A model generated the notes under the pieces. That model had not been told where the DNA came from and did not search any database. It saw nothing but the letters and a program-made list of their open reading frames with translations. From Prevotella falsenii DSM 22864 = JCM 15124 (GTDB lineage Bacteria; Bacteroidota; Bacteroidia; Bacteroidales; Bacteroidaceae), in assembly GCF_000613945.1 (NCBI RefSeq), contig NZ_BAJY01000027.1, positions 1 through 35,036 of the forward strand: DNA of 35,036 bases, given 5' to 3'. The stretch's first letter is position 1. Every line of letters starts with the position of its first letter. Position numbers and translations under genes: made by a program. This document shows positions 25,462-33,412 of the stretch, in pieces.

Positions 25462-26088
25462 TCATTTTTTGTTTTCGTCCTTTTTCCAATATTTATCAGC
25501 TCTTTCTTCCCAAATGGTGAAATAGCCTTTATTTCCGAAATATCGCCCTTTGCTGATAGCCCGGTAGCCCTCCACCCAAATTTTCAGCGATGCGCTATAC
25601 ATTGCGCTTTGGGCGGTGCGCCCCAACGGCTTCATACCGTCAGCCTGACTAATAAAAATTATCAGCTTATTTTGATGCCGGGCAATAAATTCTTCGTATT
25701 GCTTCAAATCAACATGCGCATACTGAAAGCTATCCACCACCACAATGTCGGGCGAACGCCGACGCTTTAGCCGGGTGTCAAGCTCTTTCAAGCTCTCATT
25801 CAGTAAAATAAACTGTCGCCCTACGTCGCCCATGCCAACACGCATAAGGGCGTTCTGCATCGTCAGGCTGTCGCCCTCCTCCAAGCTGTCATAAGCAACT
25901 TTTCCATATCGTGTAAGCTCTTTGCAAAGCTGGAGGACAAACGACGTCTTCCCACTGCCGCTGCGCCCCCAAATGAACCATACGCCGTTTTGTTCGGGCT
26001 GCCCGAAGGCTTCTTCCCATTCGCCATCGAACGCATATACCTGCCTGTTCTTTCGCATCAAATCTACCATACTTAATGCCTTTTTCAT
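25462..26088 (-). CDS. RecA/DnaB-like P-loop ATPase
   Basis: 208 residues. Walker A is GRSGSGKT (41-48) and Walker B is DIVVVDS (114-120); a third conserved-looking segment, KLIIFISQADG (141-151), fits the Ser/Gln-sensor of RecA-fold ATPases. It follows MuB with a gap of 35 bases. Mu itself has no such second ATPase here. A role as DNA-binding partner during transposition or replication is inferred from its neighbours. It is distinct from MuB, which is an AAA+ protein with an N-terminal HTH. Confidence 0.8.
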   Translation of the reverse strand: MKKALSMVDLMRKNRQVYAFDGEWEEAFGQPEQNGVWFIWGRSGSGKTSFVLQLCKELTRYGKVAYDSLEEGDSLTMQNALMRVGMGDVGRQFILLNESLKELDTRLKRRRSPDIVVVDSFQYAHVDLKQYEEFIARHQNKLIIFISQADGMKPLGRTAQSAMYSASLKIWVEGYRAISKGRYFGNKGYFTIWEERADKYWKKDENKK

Positions 26089-26123
26089 TTCCTTTTAAAT
26101 GTCGTTTAAATGCTCTTTAAATA

Positions 26124-26977
26124 TTATTTCATTCGCTTTTGCTTGTGCACCGCTTTCTTCACTCTGCGGAGGTCGAAGTCGAATTGCTCGGCATCTTCCA
26201 CCACTGCCGATGTCTGCTTTTCGTTCAACCCGTTACCTACGCAGATGGCATACACATCGTTAGGCGAAGTGCGCTCTACTTCAAAGAATTTGCGCCCCAT
26301 GCGCGAGTGGATTTCGTTGTAGCCGCACTTATTATAGCGCAAGCCCATCTGCATACGCCGCTTGATGTAGCTTGTTGAAAAGAATACTATGCCGCACTTA
26401 TCCTCCAAGCGGTTGTGCAAGTCGATGAAGTAATGGAAAACACGTTCCGTCAATTTGTCAGCCTCATCAAATATCAGCAGTGGGGCGTCCATCTGTACAA
26501 GACTGTCAATGATACGCTCGAGCAGCTCTCGAATGCTGTACCCATCAGTGCGCAAGCCCACTTTGCGGGCAATTTCGCGCACGAAGTCGCTTTTGCGCAT
26601 ATCCTCCGAGCAAAGAATATAGAATACTTCGCGCTGATCATCGGCGAAAAGGCGTGCTGTCGTTGTCTTGCCACAACCGGCATCGCCGACTACCCATGTT
26701 ACATTCTTCCACTCTTTGGCATCATTTAAGGCGAATACCATTTCCTTGTAAGCTGTCGTTTCGACTATTTGCCAGCCGTCGCCCTGCTTTACGCCGATTT
26801 GTGCGGCAACGTTTTTCCACATTTCGTCGGCGATGTTCGCCCAATTGCCTTTCAGCATTTGACTTACCGTTGCCGGGCTGATACCCACAAGGCTTTGAGC
26901 TGCTTTGTTTTGGCTACCGTACTTGCAACATAGGTTTTCAGGCTCTCTACTATCAGTTGCTTTTCTTTTGTCATCAT
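26124..26977 (-). pseudogene. MuB-like AAA+ transposition ATPase, N-terminus interrupted by one single-base deletion
   Basis: The intact coding sequence would start at 26977 or 26974 (MMTKEKQLIVESLKTYVA). Near 26924 one base is missing: GTT GC-AAG TAC GGT must gain an A to continue as AKYGSQNKAAQSLVGISPAT. The rest, read from 26888, is open to 26124. The N-terminal 60 residues form a helix-turn-helix; Walker A is VVGDAGCGKT and Walker B LLIFDEAD. MuB binds target DNA with ATP and delivers it to the transposase. A shortened product starting at 26888 could still be made but would lack the first part of the DNA-binding region. Confidence 0.85.
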
Positions 26978-26993
26978 AACTTTATATTTTTTG

Positions 26994-29087
26994 TTACAAT
27001 TTTTCCACTGTTTTCCTTTCATTGTATTGCACTTCCGACCAATCCATATTGGATAGCTTCTTCGTATGCTGCCCCAATTCCACCACTTCGGCGTGGCTGT
27101 CCTTTTCCAACCTACCCACTCTGTCGTACAGCTGCTGTTGCTGCTCTGCCGTCAAGCCCTTGAGCTTTGGGTAGTATAGCCCGTTTTGCTCCGGGTCAGT
27201 GCCGTAACGCTGCGCAATCTCTCTGCCCGCTGCCACGCGCTCTATTCTGTCCTGCTTGCCGCGCTCGATGTCGGCGTGTATGCGTGCCTTTTCTTCTGCG
27301 CTTTGGTCTTGCATGGCGCGGTGCACCTGCATGTAAGGCTTCGCAACGGTGCAAAAATGCAGTTTTTTTGCACGGTCGATGGAATAAAGGTTTACCGTTG
27401 TCATGTCTTGGGGGTCATATTGCACGTAGAATTTTTCCCACGTGTGCAGCCTTCGCCACTCTCTGTCGGGTATCTGCACGCCGTTTTCGTCCACGGTAAA
27501 CACTTCCCAATGGTACTGCTTTTTATTTATCATCATTTTTATGCCGCTGTCGGTAAATGTTACCGGCTTTTCGGACATTATCCAAAACATATCCTGCATT
27601 TCGTACTTGCCAACAGCGGGCGTTTCCTCATTTACGCTTTGCTCGTAAAGAGCTATGCGAGTGTCCTCGTGCTTCGGGTGCTTCATGGCATTCCACTCCT
27701 CCCGGCATTGCGCATAAATTTCGCATAATTCCAACAACGTGGGCATGTTGTCGCGGTTGGCAGCCACCATTTCCATGTTGGGGCGGCTCGTCAGTTTTTT
27801 TGCCGTAACATTCTGCCCCGTAAAGTTGAAGTAGCGCGCCAGCACCTGCTGTTGGAAGCGTCCGAAAATGTTTTCAATGGTTTTGGATTCGCCGTTGTGT
27901 GGCATCGTGGGGCGGTGGATATGGCATAGCCTATCCAAAAAGCCTTTTTCTTTTTCGTCGCCGGTGGGCTTTTTGCCCTGACGGTTCAGCTTGTTGTGCC
28001 CACCTTGATTGTCGTGCACTATCTCGTAAGGCTTGTGCCCGCTGCGTTGCACCGCCATACGGAAAGCACAGTATTGTGCCTCGAAATTCTCGCTTTCGCT
28101 AATGTGAAAGCCCAAAAGTACTTCACTGTAGGCATCTACCACCTCATATACATTTATCGTCTTGATTTCCTTCCCTTCCCGATAGTATAGGTTGAGCTTC
28201 GTTCCGTCGCCATACCAAAGGCTGTCGCGACGTTCGGGCAAAATTGTGCTTTGCTTTCTGCCAAAGCGTTGGCGTGCTGCCTGCTCTCCGTGCACGGCGT
28301 CATACCACAGCTGCTCCACCTTCGGGCTGTAAAGCCATGCCTGCAGAGAGCGCACGCTCTTCAATGGCTTCCACTTGCGAATGGCGGCAAGCTCGTTGTA
28401 TTTCTCGAAAATCTGTGCATCGGTGTAGCGGGGTGTATAGCTGCGCTTCAGTGCAATAAGCACTTCTTTGCCTTCCTCCGTTATCTTAATGGTGTTGGCG
28501 TTGCCTAACTTCTTGCTTACCACACTTTCGTAGCCATCTTTTTGAAAGGCGCGTATGCGTGCCTTTAGTCGGCTAAGGCTTGCCGGCAGCGTGTGGTGAT
28601 AGCGTTCGCGCAGTGCTTCGCTGTTCTGCAACACCACCTCCCACACATCGGTGGCGCGTGCGTTCAAGCTCGCCATCATCGCGCGGCGTTCAGCCTTCAT
28701 GCGCAGCAGCTCACCCAACACGCTGGCGTTGGTGGTGTATTCTGCCTTTAGTTCTTCGTCGAGTGTGGTGTACACGTCATTCTTCAAATACTGGTATTCT
28801 TCGTAAAACGCCCGGGCACACTCGTCGTATTTCACTGCTTTGCGCATTTCTCTTTCGCGCAGCACGTCTTCGGGATTTCCATATTTTTGCATAAATCTCT
28901 TCCTATATTTTTCGGGCATGGAATCAAAGCTGTACAGTGTGAAGTTTTCTTCACCACCGCCGGCATATACTGGCACAATACGCTTGCGGTAAAGGTTGCT
29001 GTTGAAAGTGCCCATTTTCATTACGGGGTCGCTTCCGCCTATCAGCTCCTCACGCGTTACGCACAGCATTTTGTTATAGTATTCCAT
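26994..29087 (-). CDS. MuA-like DDE transposase
   Basis: 697 residues. The catalytic triad fits Asp294 (LWYGDGTKLN), Asp359 (YEIVHDNQGGHN) and Glu405 (GESKTIENIFGRF), in an RNase H-like core (about 285-420). The N-terminus (1-75) resembles the Bacteroidota MuA group; residues about 160-260 contain DNA-binding helices; the C-terminus is charged and would contact MuB. The enzyme cuts the phage ends and joins them to target DNA for replicative transposition and integration. It lies 16 bases upstream of MuB and is intact here. Confidence 0.95.
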   Translation of the reverse strand: MEYYNKMLCVTREELIGGSDPVMKMGTFNSNLYRKRIVPVYAGGGEENFTLYSFDSMPEKYRKRFMQKYGNPEDVLREREMRKAVKYDECARAFYEEYQYLKNDVYTTLDEELKAEYTTNASVLGELLRMKAERRAMMASLNARATDVWEVVLQNSEALRERYHHTLPASLSRLKARIRAFQKDGYESVVSKKLGNANTIKITEEGKEVLIALKRSYTPRYTDAQIFEKYNELAAIRKWKPLKSVRSLQAWLYSPKVEQLWYDAVHGEQAARQRFGRKQSTILPERRDSLWYGDGTKLNLYYREGKEIKTINVYEVVDAYSEVLLGFHISESENFEAQYCAFRMAVQRSGHKPYEIVHDNQGGHNKLNRQGKKPTGDEKEKGFLDRLCHIHRPTMPHNGESKTIENIFGRFQQQVLARYFNFTGQNVTAKKLTSRPNMEMVAANRDNMPTLLELCEIYAQCREEWNAMKHPKHEDTRIALYEQSVNEETPAVGKYEMQDMFWIMSEKPVTFTDSGIKMMINKKQYHWEVFTVDENGVQIPDREWRRLHTWEKFYVQYDPQDMTTVNLYSIDRAKKLHFCTVAKPYMQVHRAMQDQSAEEKARIHADIERGKQDRIERVAAGREIAQRYGTDPEQNGLYYPKLKGLTAEQQQQLYDRVGRLEKDSHAEVVELGQHTKKLSNMDWSEVQYNERKTVEKL

Positions 29088-29106
29088 ACTCGCTACTCGC
29101 TAACTG

Positions 29107-29340
29107 TTATAACTTTTCGGCACGTGCTTCGTCAAATCCAACAATCCAACGGCGTTGCGCCTTGCGGCGGCGGGCAGCGTCAAAAACGCCATTTAAAAGG
29201 CTATATGCTTTTTTAAGCCAGCCGTCGGACCTATTATTTACCGTTATCGCCATACTATCGGGTGTTTCAACCATTGTTACAGCGGAAGCGTCTGCCACCT
29301 CTAAAATTATCTTTGTTGTTTTTTCTATTGTTATTTTCAT
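29107..29340 (-). CDS. Small early protein of unknown function
   Basis: 77 residues. The N-terminal half is beta-like (MKITIEKTTKIILEVADASA), the C-terminal half a basic helix (AARRRKAQRRWIVGF). Basic character and place in front of the transposase suggest a nucleic acid-binding role, but no family is recognised. Confidence 0.65.
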   Translation of the reverse strand: MKITIEKTTKIILEVADASAVTMVETPDSMAITVNNRSDGWLKKAYSLLNGVFDAARRRKAQRRWIVGFDEARAEKL

Positions 29341-29352
29341 GTTTCCTCCTCC

Positions 29353-29727
29353 TTATAAGGCAGCAGCGAAGCACTGCGCGTTAGTTAATTCTTCAATTGT
29401 GTTGATGTGAATATCACGGCAAAGCTCGCCTTTCTTATTAAATACTTTAAGGTTGCCGGTAGCCCACACCATGACGAGCTTCGCGCCATTTTCAAAAGGT
29501 TGCACCATTTCACCGGCTGCCGTGTTATGTATCGTCTCAAATGCCGGTAGCTCGTTCATCAGAACGCCGCCACGGTGCAAAGCCAACATCCGAATACGCT
29601 TTGCCAAATCGCTATTGCCGCGCTTTGCGTCATAGTGTAGCGCAAAATCGACCATTGAACGCGAAACATGGAGTGCTGCTCCTATCCATTCTTTCTCTTT
29701 TGCAGAAATTTTAATGTACTTTTTCAT
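29353..29727 (-). CDS. Early DNA-binding-like protein
   Basis: 124 residues. The first ~50 residues, MKKYIKISAKEKEWIGAALH followed by a segment with SRSMVDFALHYDAK, look like a helix-turn-helix; the remainder is beta-rich. Similar proteins stand in the first positions of early operons in Bacteroidota Mu-like phages. A Ner-like regulator is one possibility; evidence is limited to context and HTH-like character. Confidence 0.65.
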   Translation of the reverse strand: MKKYIKISAKEKEWIGAALHVSRSMVDFALHYDAKRGNSDLAKRIRMLALHRGGVLMNELPAFETIHNTAAGEMVQPFENGAKLVMVWATGNLKVFNKKGELCRDIHINTIEELTNAQCFAAAL

Positions 29728-29731
29728 TTTT

Positions 29732-29971
29732 TTATAATATAAATATTGTTAGTTTAAATTCTTCATTTCCCAATGCATCTATCCATACATCGTCGTCGCC
29801 AAAAGCTTCGCCAATTTTCTTTATATCTGAAAAAGAAGTGTTACCTTTAATCCCAACTTCTACTACTACAGAATTGGTTTGTAGTATATACAGCACTTCT
29901 ATTTCACGCTCAAGGGGTAAACCTTCTATCACCTCCGCAACGTCTTCTTTTGTCCATTTTTCCATATTCAT
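29732..29971 (-). CDS. First early gene, small protein of unknown function
   Basis: 79 residues, strongly acidic, beginning MNMEKWTKEDVAEVIEGLPL. It is the first gene behind the early promoter, with 4 bases to the next gene. Met3 is an alternative start. No family recognised. Confidence 0.65.
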   Translation of the reverse strand: MNMEKWTKEDVAEVIEGLPLEREIEVLYILQTNSVVVEVGIKGNTSFSDIKKIGEAFGDDDVWIDALGNEEFKLTIFIL

Positions 29972-30048
29972 TATTTTTATTAGTTAAAATTCTTTTTTCT
30001 TACCCCCTTTTCGTACCTTTGGGGGCGTGTAGTATTTTTTACACGTTG

Positions 30049-30079
30049 CAAAGATAACATTTATTTTTGACACTCCAAA
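30049..30079 (-). promoter_or_regulatory. Early promoter (leftward), overlapped by operators
   Basis: Minus-strand TTTG (30079-30076), 19 bases, TATCTTTG (30056-30049): perfect consensus. The transcript would start near 30042, giving about a 70-base leader before 29971. The -33 box lies inside the second operator-like repeat and the spacer inside the first, so repressor binding would directly block it. Confidence 0.8.
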
Positions 30080-30103
30080 TAAAAATGGCATTTATTTTTG
30101 TCA
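30058..30103. promoter_or_regulatory. Operator-like repeats of the repressor
   Basis: CATTTATTTTTGACA (30058-30072) and CATTTATTTTTGTCA (30089-30103) are direct repeats 31 bases apart (about three helical turns). Between them lies an inverted, related copy, CAAATAAAAATGG (30076-30088). Each direct copy contains TATTTTTG, itself a -7 consensus on the plus strand, so the right copy may be the -7 box of the repressor gene and link autoregulation with early repression. Confidence 0.65.
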
Positions 30104-30117
30104 TAATTAAAAAAATT

Positions 30118-30828
30118 ATGGGTACGATAAAGGAAAGATTAGAAAAAATAGCTGCTTTTGATAGCCTTTCTATTAGGAAGTTTGAAGAAAAATGCGGCTT
30201 AAAAAGGGGCAATATAAGCAATATGAGCAATGAAAGCAGCATTGGCTCTGATAAGCTGTCAAAAATAATTGACAACTACTCTTTTATTGATATAGAATGG
30301 CTACTTACTGGTAAAGGTGTAATGCTAAAAGATGACGCAGCAGCACCCCCGGCAGATGCCACCATTCAACCGATACACCAACCACGATGCCCGGAAAAGA
30401 AATTGGAGCAACAAATAATTAATTTGTACGACTTCGAGGCAACGGCGGGGCTACGTTCCTTGCTCGACAACCGGCACGCCAACATCATTGACACTATAAA
30501 AATACCGAATATGCCGAAGTGCGACGGTGCAATACATATTGTAGGGGATTCGATGTACCCGCTCCTAAAAGCGGGTGATATAGTTTTCTATAAAGAAGTG
30601 CCGGTAGATTTGCAATACATTTTTTACGGTGAAATGTACCTGCTATCGTATAATATCGAGGGCGACGACTACGTGGTGGTAAAATACATCAAAAAATCAA
30701 CAAAAGGCGACCCTTTCGTTACTTTGGCGTCGCAGAACCCCAACCACGCCGATAAGGACATCGACTTTCGGCACGTCAATGCAATAGCACTTATAAAGGC
30801 ATCTATCAGAATAAATAGTATGTCATAA
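30118..30828 (+). CDS. CI/LexA-type repressor with S24 self-cleavage domain
   Basis: 236 residues from the ATG at 30118; an earlier in-frame start at 30067 would add 17 hydrophobic residues and run through the operators. The N-terminal HTH (about 18-65) has KFEEKCGLKRGNISNMSN. The C-terminal S24 domain has the nucleophile Ser145 in VGDSMYP and general base Lys189 in YVVVKY, and a possible Ala110-Gly111 cleavage site. It is expected to hold the early promoter silent and to self-cleave after RecA activation by DNA damage. It is divergent from the early operon and its leader carries the three operator repeats. Confidence 0.92.
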   Translation: MGTIKERLEKIAAFDSLSIRKFEEKCGLKRGNISNMSNESSIGSDKLSKIIDNYSFIDIEWLLTGKGVMLKDDAAAPPADATIQPIHQPRCPEKKLEQQIINLYDFEATAGLRSLLDNRHANIIDTIKIPNMPKCDGAIHIVGDSMYPLLKAGDIVFYKEVPVDLQYIFYGEMYLLSYNIEGDDYVVVKYIKKSTKGDPFVTLASQNPNHADKDIDFRHVNAIALIKASIRINSMS

Positions 30829-30848
30829 ATTATTAATAATAAAAAAGT

Positions 30849-31196
30849 ATGGGAATAAAGCATGTTTATGATTACAACGAAATGTTCGTTGAAAAAAATT
30901 TGTATTCCATGGAGAATGACAATAACGAAGTGTTAAGAGCGTTAGAAGAGCTCGCAGAGCAAAACAACTGCGAGCTGGTAATACATCATTTTATTTCGGA
31001 GCGTTCTCGACGGGGGTGCCTTTATGAAGATTTCTTCATTCCAGTTTGCCCGTCTCGTATTCGCCGCAAGGTTCACGAAATTTTGAATAAGCGTTATCTG
31101 ACGCATATAAAGGTGCAGGATATTTTTCAGGATAAAGCGGCGATAGAGCAGGAGCTCTACGAAGGTCGAAAGTTATTACCGAGCCCAAATACATAA
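30849..31196 (+). CDS. Gene downstream of the repressor, unknown function
   Basis: 115 residues, beginning MGIKHVYDYNEMFVEK; 20 bases after the repressor, so probably co-transcribed with it and expressed in the lysogen. It reads as a real soluble protein (ALEELAEQNNCELVIHHF). No family recognised. Its 3' part overlaps the convergent minus-strand gene at 31036-31338 by 161 bases. Confidence 0.6.
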   Translation: MGIKHVYDYNEMFVEKNLYSMENDNNEVLRALEELAEQNNCELVIHHFISERSRRGCLYEDFFIPVCPSRIRRKVHEILNKRYLTHIKVQDIFQDKAAIEQELYEGRKLLPSPNT

Positions 31197-31338
31197 GAAG
31201 CGCATACCAATGCGTCGGATCTACATTATTTACATCTGCACGCAATGGCGTGCGGACGTAATTTGATGTTGGATTGAAAACGCTTTTACCATCCTCATCA
31301 ATAATTTCTATTATTAAACGCAAAAATCTTTTCTCCAT
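31036..31338 (-). CDS. Minus-strand accessory protein, unknown function
   Basis: 100 residues. The first ~50 residues (LIIEIIDEDGKSVFNPTSNY) are protein-like; the C-terminal half overlaps the 115-residue gene and is proline-rich, so the true end is uncertain. It has a -7 box TAACTTTG at 31360-31367 at a proper distance from the ATG, with a poorly spaced TTTG behind it (17 bases). The two genes may overlap tail to tail, or one may have lost its natural end. Confidence 0.5.
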   Translation of the reverse strand: MEKRFLRLIIEIIDEDGKSVFNPTSNYVRTPLRADVNNVDPTHWYALLMYLGSVITFDLRRAPALSPLYPEKYPAPLYASDNAYSKFREPCGEYETGKLE

Positions 31339-31359
31339 ATTATTAACTTTTTATTACCA

Positions 31360-31389
31360 CAAAGTTACTAAAAAATATTGAGAACAAAA
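31360..31389 (-). promoter_or_regulatory. Promoter candidate for the 31036-31338 gene
   Basis: TAACTTTG (minus, 31367-31360) is a perfect -7 box; a TTTTG lies about 17 bases upstream, shorter than the usual 19-20. Expected start is about 31353, just before the ATG at 31338. Confidence 0.45.
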
Positions 31390-31414
31390 AGAATTTAAGC
31401 CACTTTTTATATAA

Positions 31415-31447
31415 AAGAAATAGGCAGCTATCAGCTGCCTATTTCTT
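31415..31447. terminator. Terminator between accessory genes
   Basis: A perfect 15-bp stem pairs AAGAAATAGGCAGCT (31415-31429) with AGCTGCCTATTTCTT (31433-31447), loop ATC. T-rich flanks exist on both strands. It ends the leftward accessory genes 33189 to 31460 and separates them from the repressor-side genes. Confidence 0.85.
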
Positions 31448-31459
31448 AGCACAAATGAC

Positions 31460-32266
31460 TTATTTATATTTAAATTCATTGTAATATTCAAATAGCTTTT
31501 TCACGTCATCGATGGCATTTAAATCCAACAATTGGTAAGTTTTATTATCAATGGTAAATCCGTTTTCTTTCAACGTCTTTATAGACGGTGCTCCTTGCTT
31601 TTTGGCTATCGTCATAACGATGCCTTTATTCTTTATCTTCTCACCTAACCTATGCACTTCAAAAATAAAGCGAAAAGCGGTGTTAAGCACGTTTTCTATG
31701 TCATAGTTTGGTTCTTTTCGCTTTATTGTAAACGAAAGCCCCAGTTTCGCATTTACTATCTTGATATTTTTATAACAATCCGTAATCGACTGCCCCCTTT
31801 TGAATACTATCCTTATACCATTAAAAACAACATCTTGTTGTTTTTCCTCTCCATTCCAAATTTCATTTATTTTACCAATCAGCTCTTCGATGTCTATTTT
31901 ATTTAAATCTATGCTCGCCATTTCTTCTTTGCGTCGTTCTTCCTCGACGCGCTGTTTTTCTTCTCTTTCTCTTTCAATCCTTTCTTCTTCCTCTTCTTCT
32001 CTCTTTCTTTCTTCATGAAGGCGGAAGTTTTTCTCCGATGGGTAAACATCGCTTCTTTTAAACCAATATAAAGCGTGTTCGTGTACGTTTTCTATGGTTG
32101 TTTCGTGAAAATTTTTATCGGCAACAACGCCTCTAAAATTTCCCTCTACATATACAGAGTATTCGAACCAACCTATTTTGGTTTTGAACTTATAATACAC
32201 TCTCTTGCTCTTGTGAGAATTTGAAGTTACTTCTTTCTTCCATACTAAAATGGTTTCTTTTTTCAT
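31460..32266 (-). CDS. Charged coiled-coil accessory protein, unknown function
   Basis: 268 residues. The N-terminal ~90 residues are mixed (RVYYKFKTKIGWFEYSVYVE), then a highly charged helical segment (about 85-115, EEEEEERIEREREEKQRVEE) and a globular C-terminal part (about 120-268) with NGIRIVFKRGQSITDCYKN. Base composition is more AT-rich than in the structural genes, as for acquired genes. Not recognised; it lies in the accessory block outside the repressor. Confidence 0.7.
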   Translation of the reverse strand: MKKETILVWKKEVTSNSHKSKRVYYKFKTKIGWFEYSVYVEGNFRGVVADKNFHETTIENVHEHALYWFKRSDVYPSEKNFRLHEERKREEEEEERIEREREEKQRVEEERRKEEMASIDLNKIDIEELIGKINEIWNGEEKQQDVVFNGIRIVFKRGQSITDCYKNIKIVNAKLGLSFTIKRKEPNYDIENVLNTAFRFIFEVHRLGEKIKNKGIVMTIAKKQGAPSIKTLKENGFTIDNKTYQLLDLNAIDDVKKLFEYYNEFKYK

Positions 32267-32306
32267 ATTATTTGCCCGTCATGCCGATAGCACAGCATTA
32301 CATTTA

Positions 32307-32630
32307 TTATAAATAATATACTTCCTTTTTCTGTTTTTCGGTAAAAGGAAATTCCGGTACTTCGCCTATATTTATTTTAGACAAACCAAATTGCTTATCG
32401 GTAAGCAATCGTACCTTGTACTTCTTAATCAATTTTCCATTGAAGTTTTGAATGAAATCCAAAGCATCTTGCTTTGTTGCAAAATGTTTGGCATAAAATT
32501 TCATCGCCTTTCTGTTAGCTGCTATATAAGAGCTACCCGAAAGTACTTTCTCATCTTTTTTTGTTACCACTTTCCCTGTTGTGGGGGTAAAAATTGCCCA
32601 GTGTACTTTGTAAGGAGATGTTGTTTTCAT
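32307..32630 (-). CDS. Accessory protein, unknown function
   Basis: 107 residues, basic (many Lys), beginning MKTTSPYKVHWAIFTPTTGK. The centre shows short strands and helices (DALDFIQNFNGKLIKKYKVR). It lies between two other unrecognised genes on the same strand, 37 bases from the upstream one, so it is likely co-transcribed with them. Confidence 0.65.
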   Translation of the reverse strand: MKTTSPYKVHWAIFTPTTGKVVTKKDEKVLSGSSYIAANRKAMKFYAKHFATKQDALDFIQNFNGKLIKKYKVRLLTDKQFGLSKINIGEVPEFPFTEKQKKEVYYL

Positions 32631-32667
32631 TTTATAGGACAGTTTTTAGAGTGTCTCTCTTCTTTTG

Positions 32668-33189
32668 TTAAATATCGTAATATTCTATTTTTACATTAAT
32701 GCTATTTTCAACTTCTTCTATTTTGTCGCCGCAAATAAGGCTTCTGCCGCCTTTGGCAACTTTGCCTTTATAAGCAGAAATATCTGCACCAACACCAAGA
32801 GCGTACATGTCCTGTATTGTCAATTCTGCTTCTTCGTATTTGGCTACATCTTTCTTTTTTAGAAATTCTGTTAAAATAAATGGACGAGTGCCGTTTATTA
32901 CCTTTTTGCCTTTCAATCCAAGACGATAAAGTATTTCGTTCACATCTGTATATGTGAGCACATCGCCAAATTTTACGCTGTTACTTGTGTGATTTGAAAA
33001 TCTAACACTAACACTCTTTTTATTATGAGTGTTAGTATATGTAACATATACGCTTTCGCTTGTATTTGACTTGCTTACAGAGCTTTCTATGAAATCGTAG
33101 CCCTCTTTTTTGAAGTCGTGTATATTATATAAGGCGTGTATTGTGCCATCGCCTATAAAATTTCCGTTTATATCTTTTTTCGTTTTCAT
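32668..33189 (-). CDS. First gene of the accessory leftward operon, unknown function
   Basis: 173 residues, beginning MKTKKDINGNFIGDGTIHAL. It contains a Ser/Thr/Asn-rich N-terminal half and a Lys-rich helical centre, with KGGRSLICGDKIEEVENSIN near the end. Its promoter (33217-33248) is divergent from that of an XRE-type regulator and has repeats nearby, so it is a likely target of that regulator. No family recognised. Confidence 0.65.
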   Translation of the reverse strand: MKTKKDINGNFIGDGTIHALYNIHDFKKEGYDFIESSVSKSNTSESVYVTYTNTHNKKSVSVRFSNHTSNSVKFGDVLTYTDVNEILYRLGLKGKKVINGTRPFILTEFLKKKDVAKYEEAELTIQDMYALGVGADISAYKGKVAKGGRSLICGDKIEEVENSINVKIEYYDI

Positions 33190-33216
33190 AAATTTGTTTA
33201 TTTCTTAATTGTATTG

Positions 33217-33248
33217 CAAATATATAAAGTATATTTTAATTATCCAAA
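33217..33248 (-). promoter_or_regulatory. Promoter of the leftward accessory operon
   Basis: Minus-strand TTTG (33248-33245), 20 bases, TATATTTG (33224-33217): consensus. The spacer contains ATATAAAGTAT (33222-33232), a repeat also found exactly 100 bases away at 33322-33332. Confidence 0.75.
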
Positions 33249-33321
33249 TAATAATATAACTTTTGCTTAACTTTTAAGATTTATTTAACCTACACGCTTG
33301 TTTTTTACATTTATCAACGAA

Positions 33322-33374
33322 ATATAAAGTATCATTTAAGTTTTTCACCTTTTTATTTGGTATACTTAAAGTAA
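33322..33374. promoter_or_regulatory. Operator-like repeats of the XRE-type regulator
   Basis: ATATAAAGTAT at 33322-33332 repeats the copy at 33222-33232. A related inverted form (TATACTTAAAGTA) lies at 33361-33373, just upstream of the regulator's -7 box. Together they cover both divergent promoters, as in a two-way repressor switch. Confidence 0.5.
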
Positions 33375-33387
33375 ATGAGTATCTTTG
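33356..33387 (+). promoter_or_regulatory. Promoter of the XRE-type regulator
   Basis: TTTG (33356-33359), 20 bases, TATCTTTG (33380-33387): perfect consensus. The gene starts at 33413, so the leader is about 20 bases. Confidence 0.8.
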
Positions 33388-33412
33388 CCACAGATACAAA
33401 AATACATTATAT

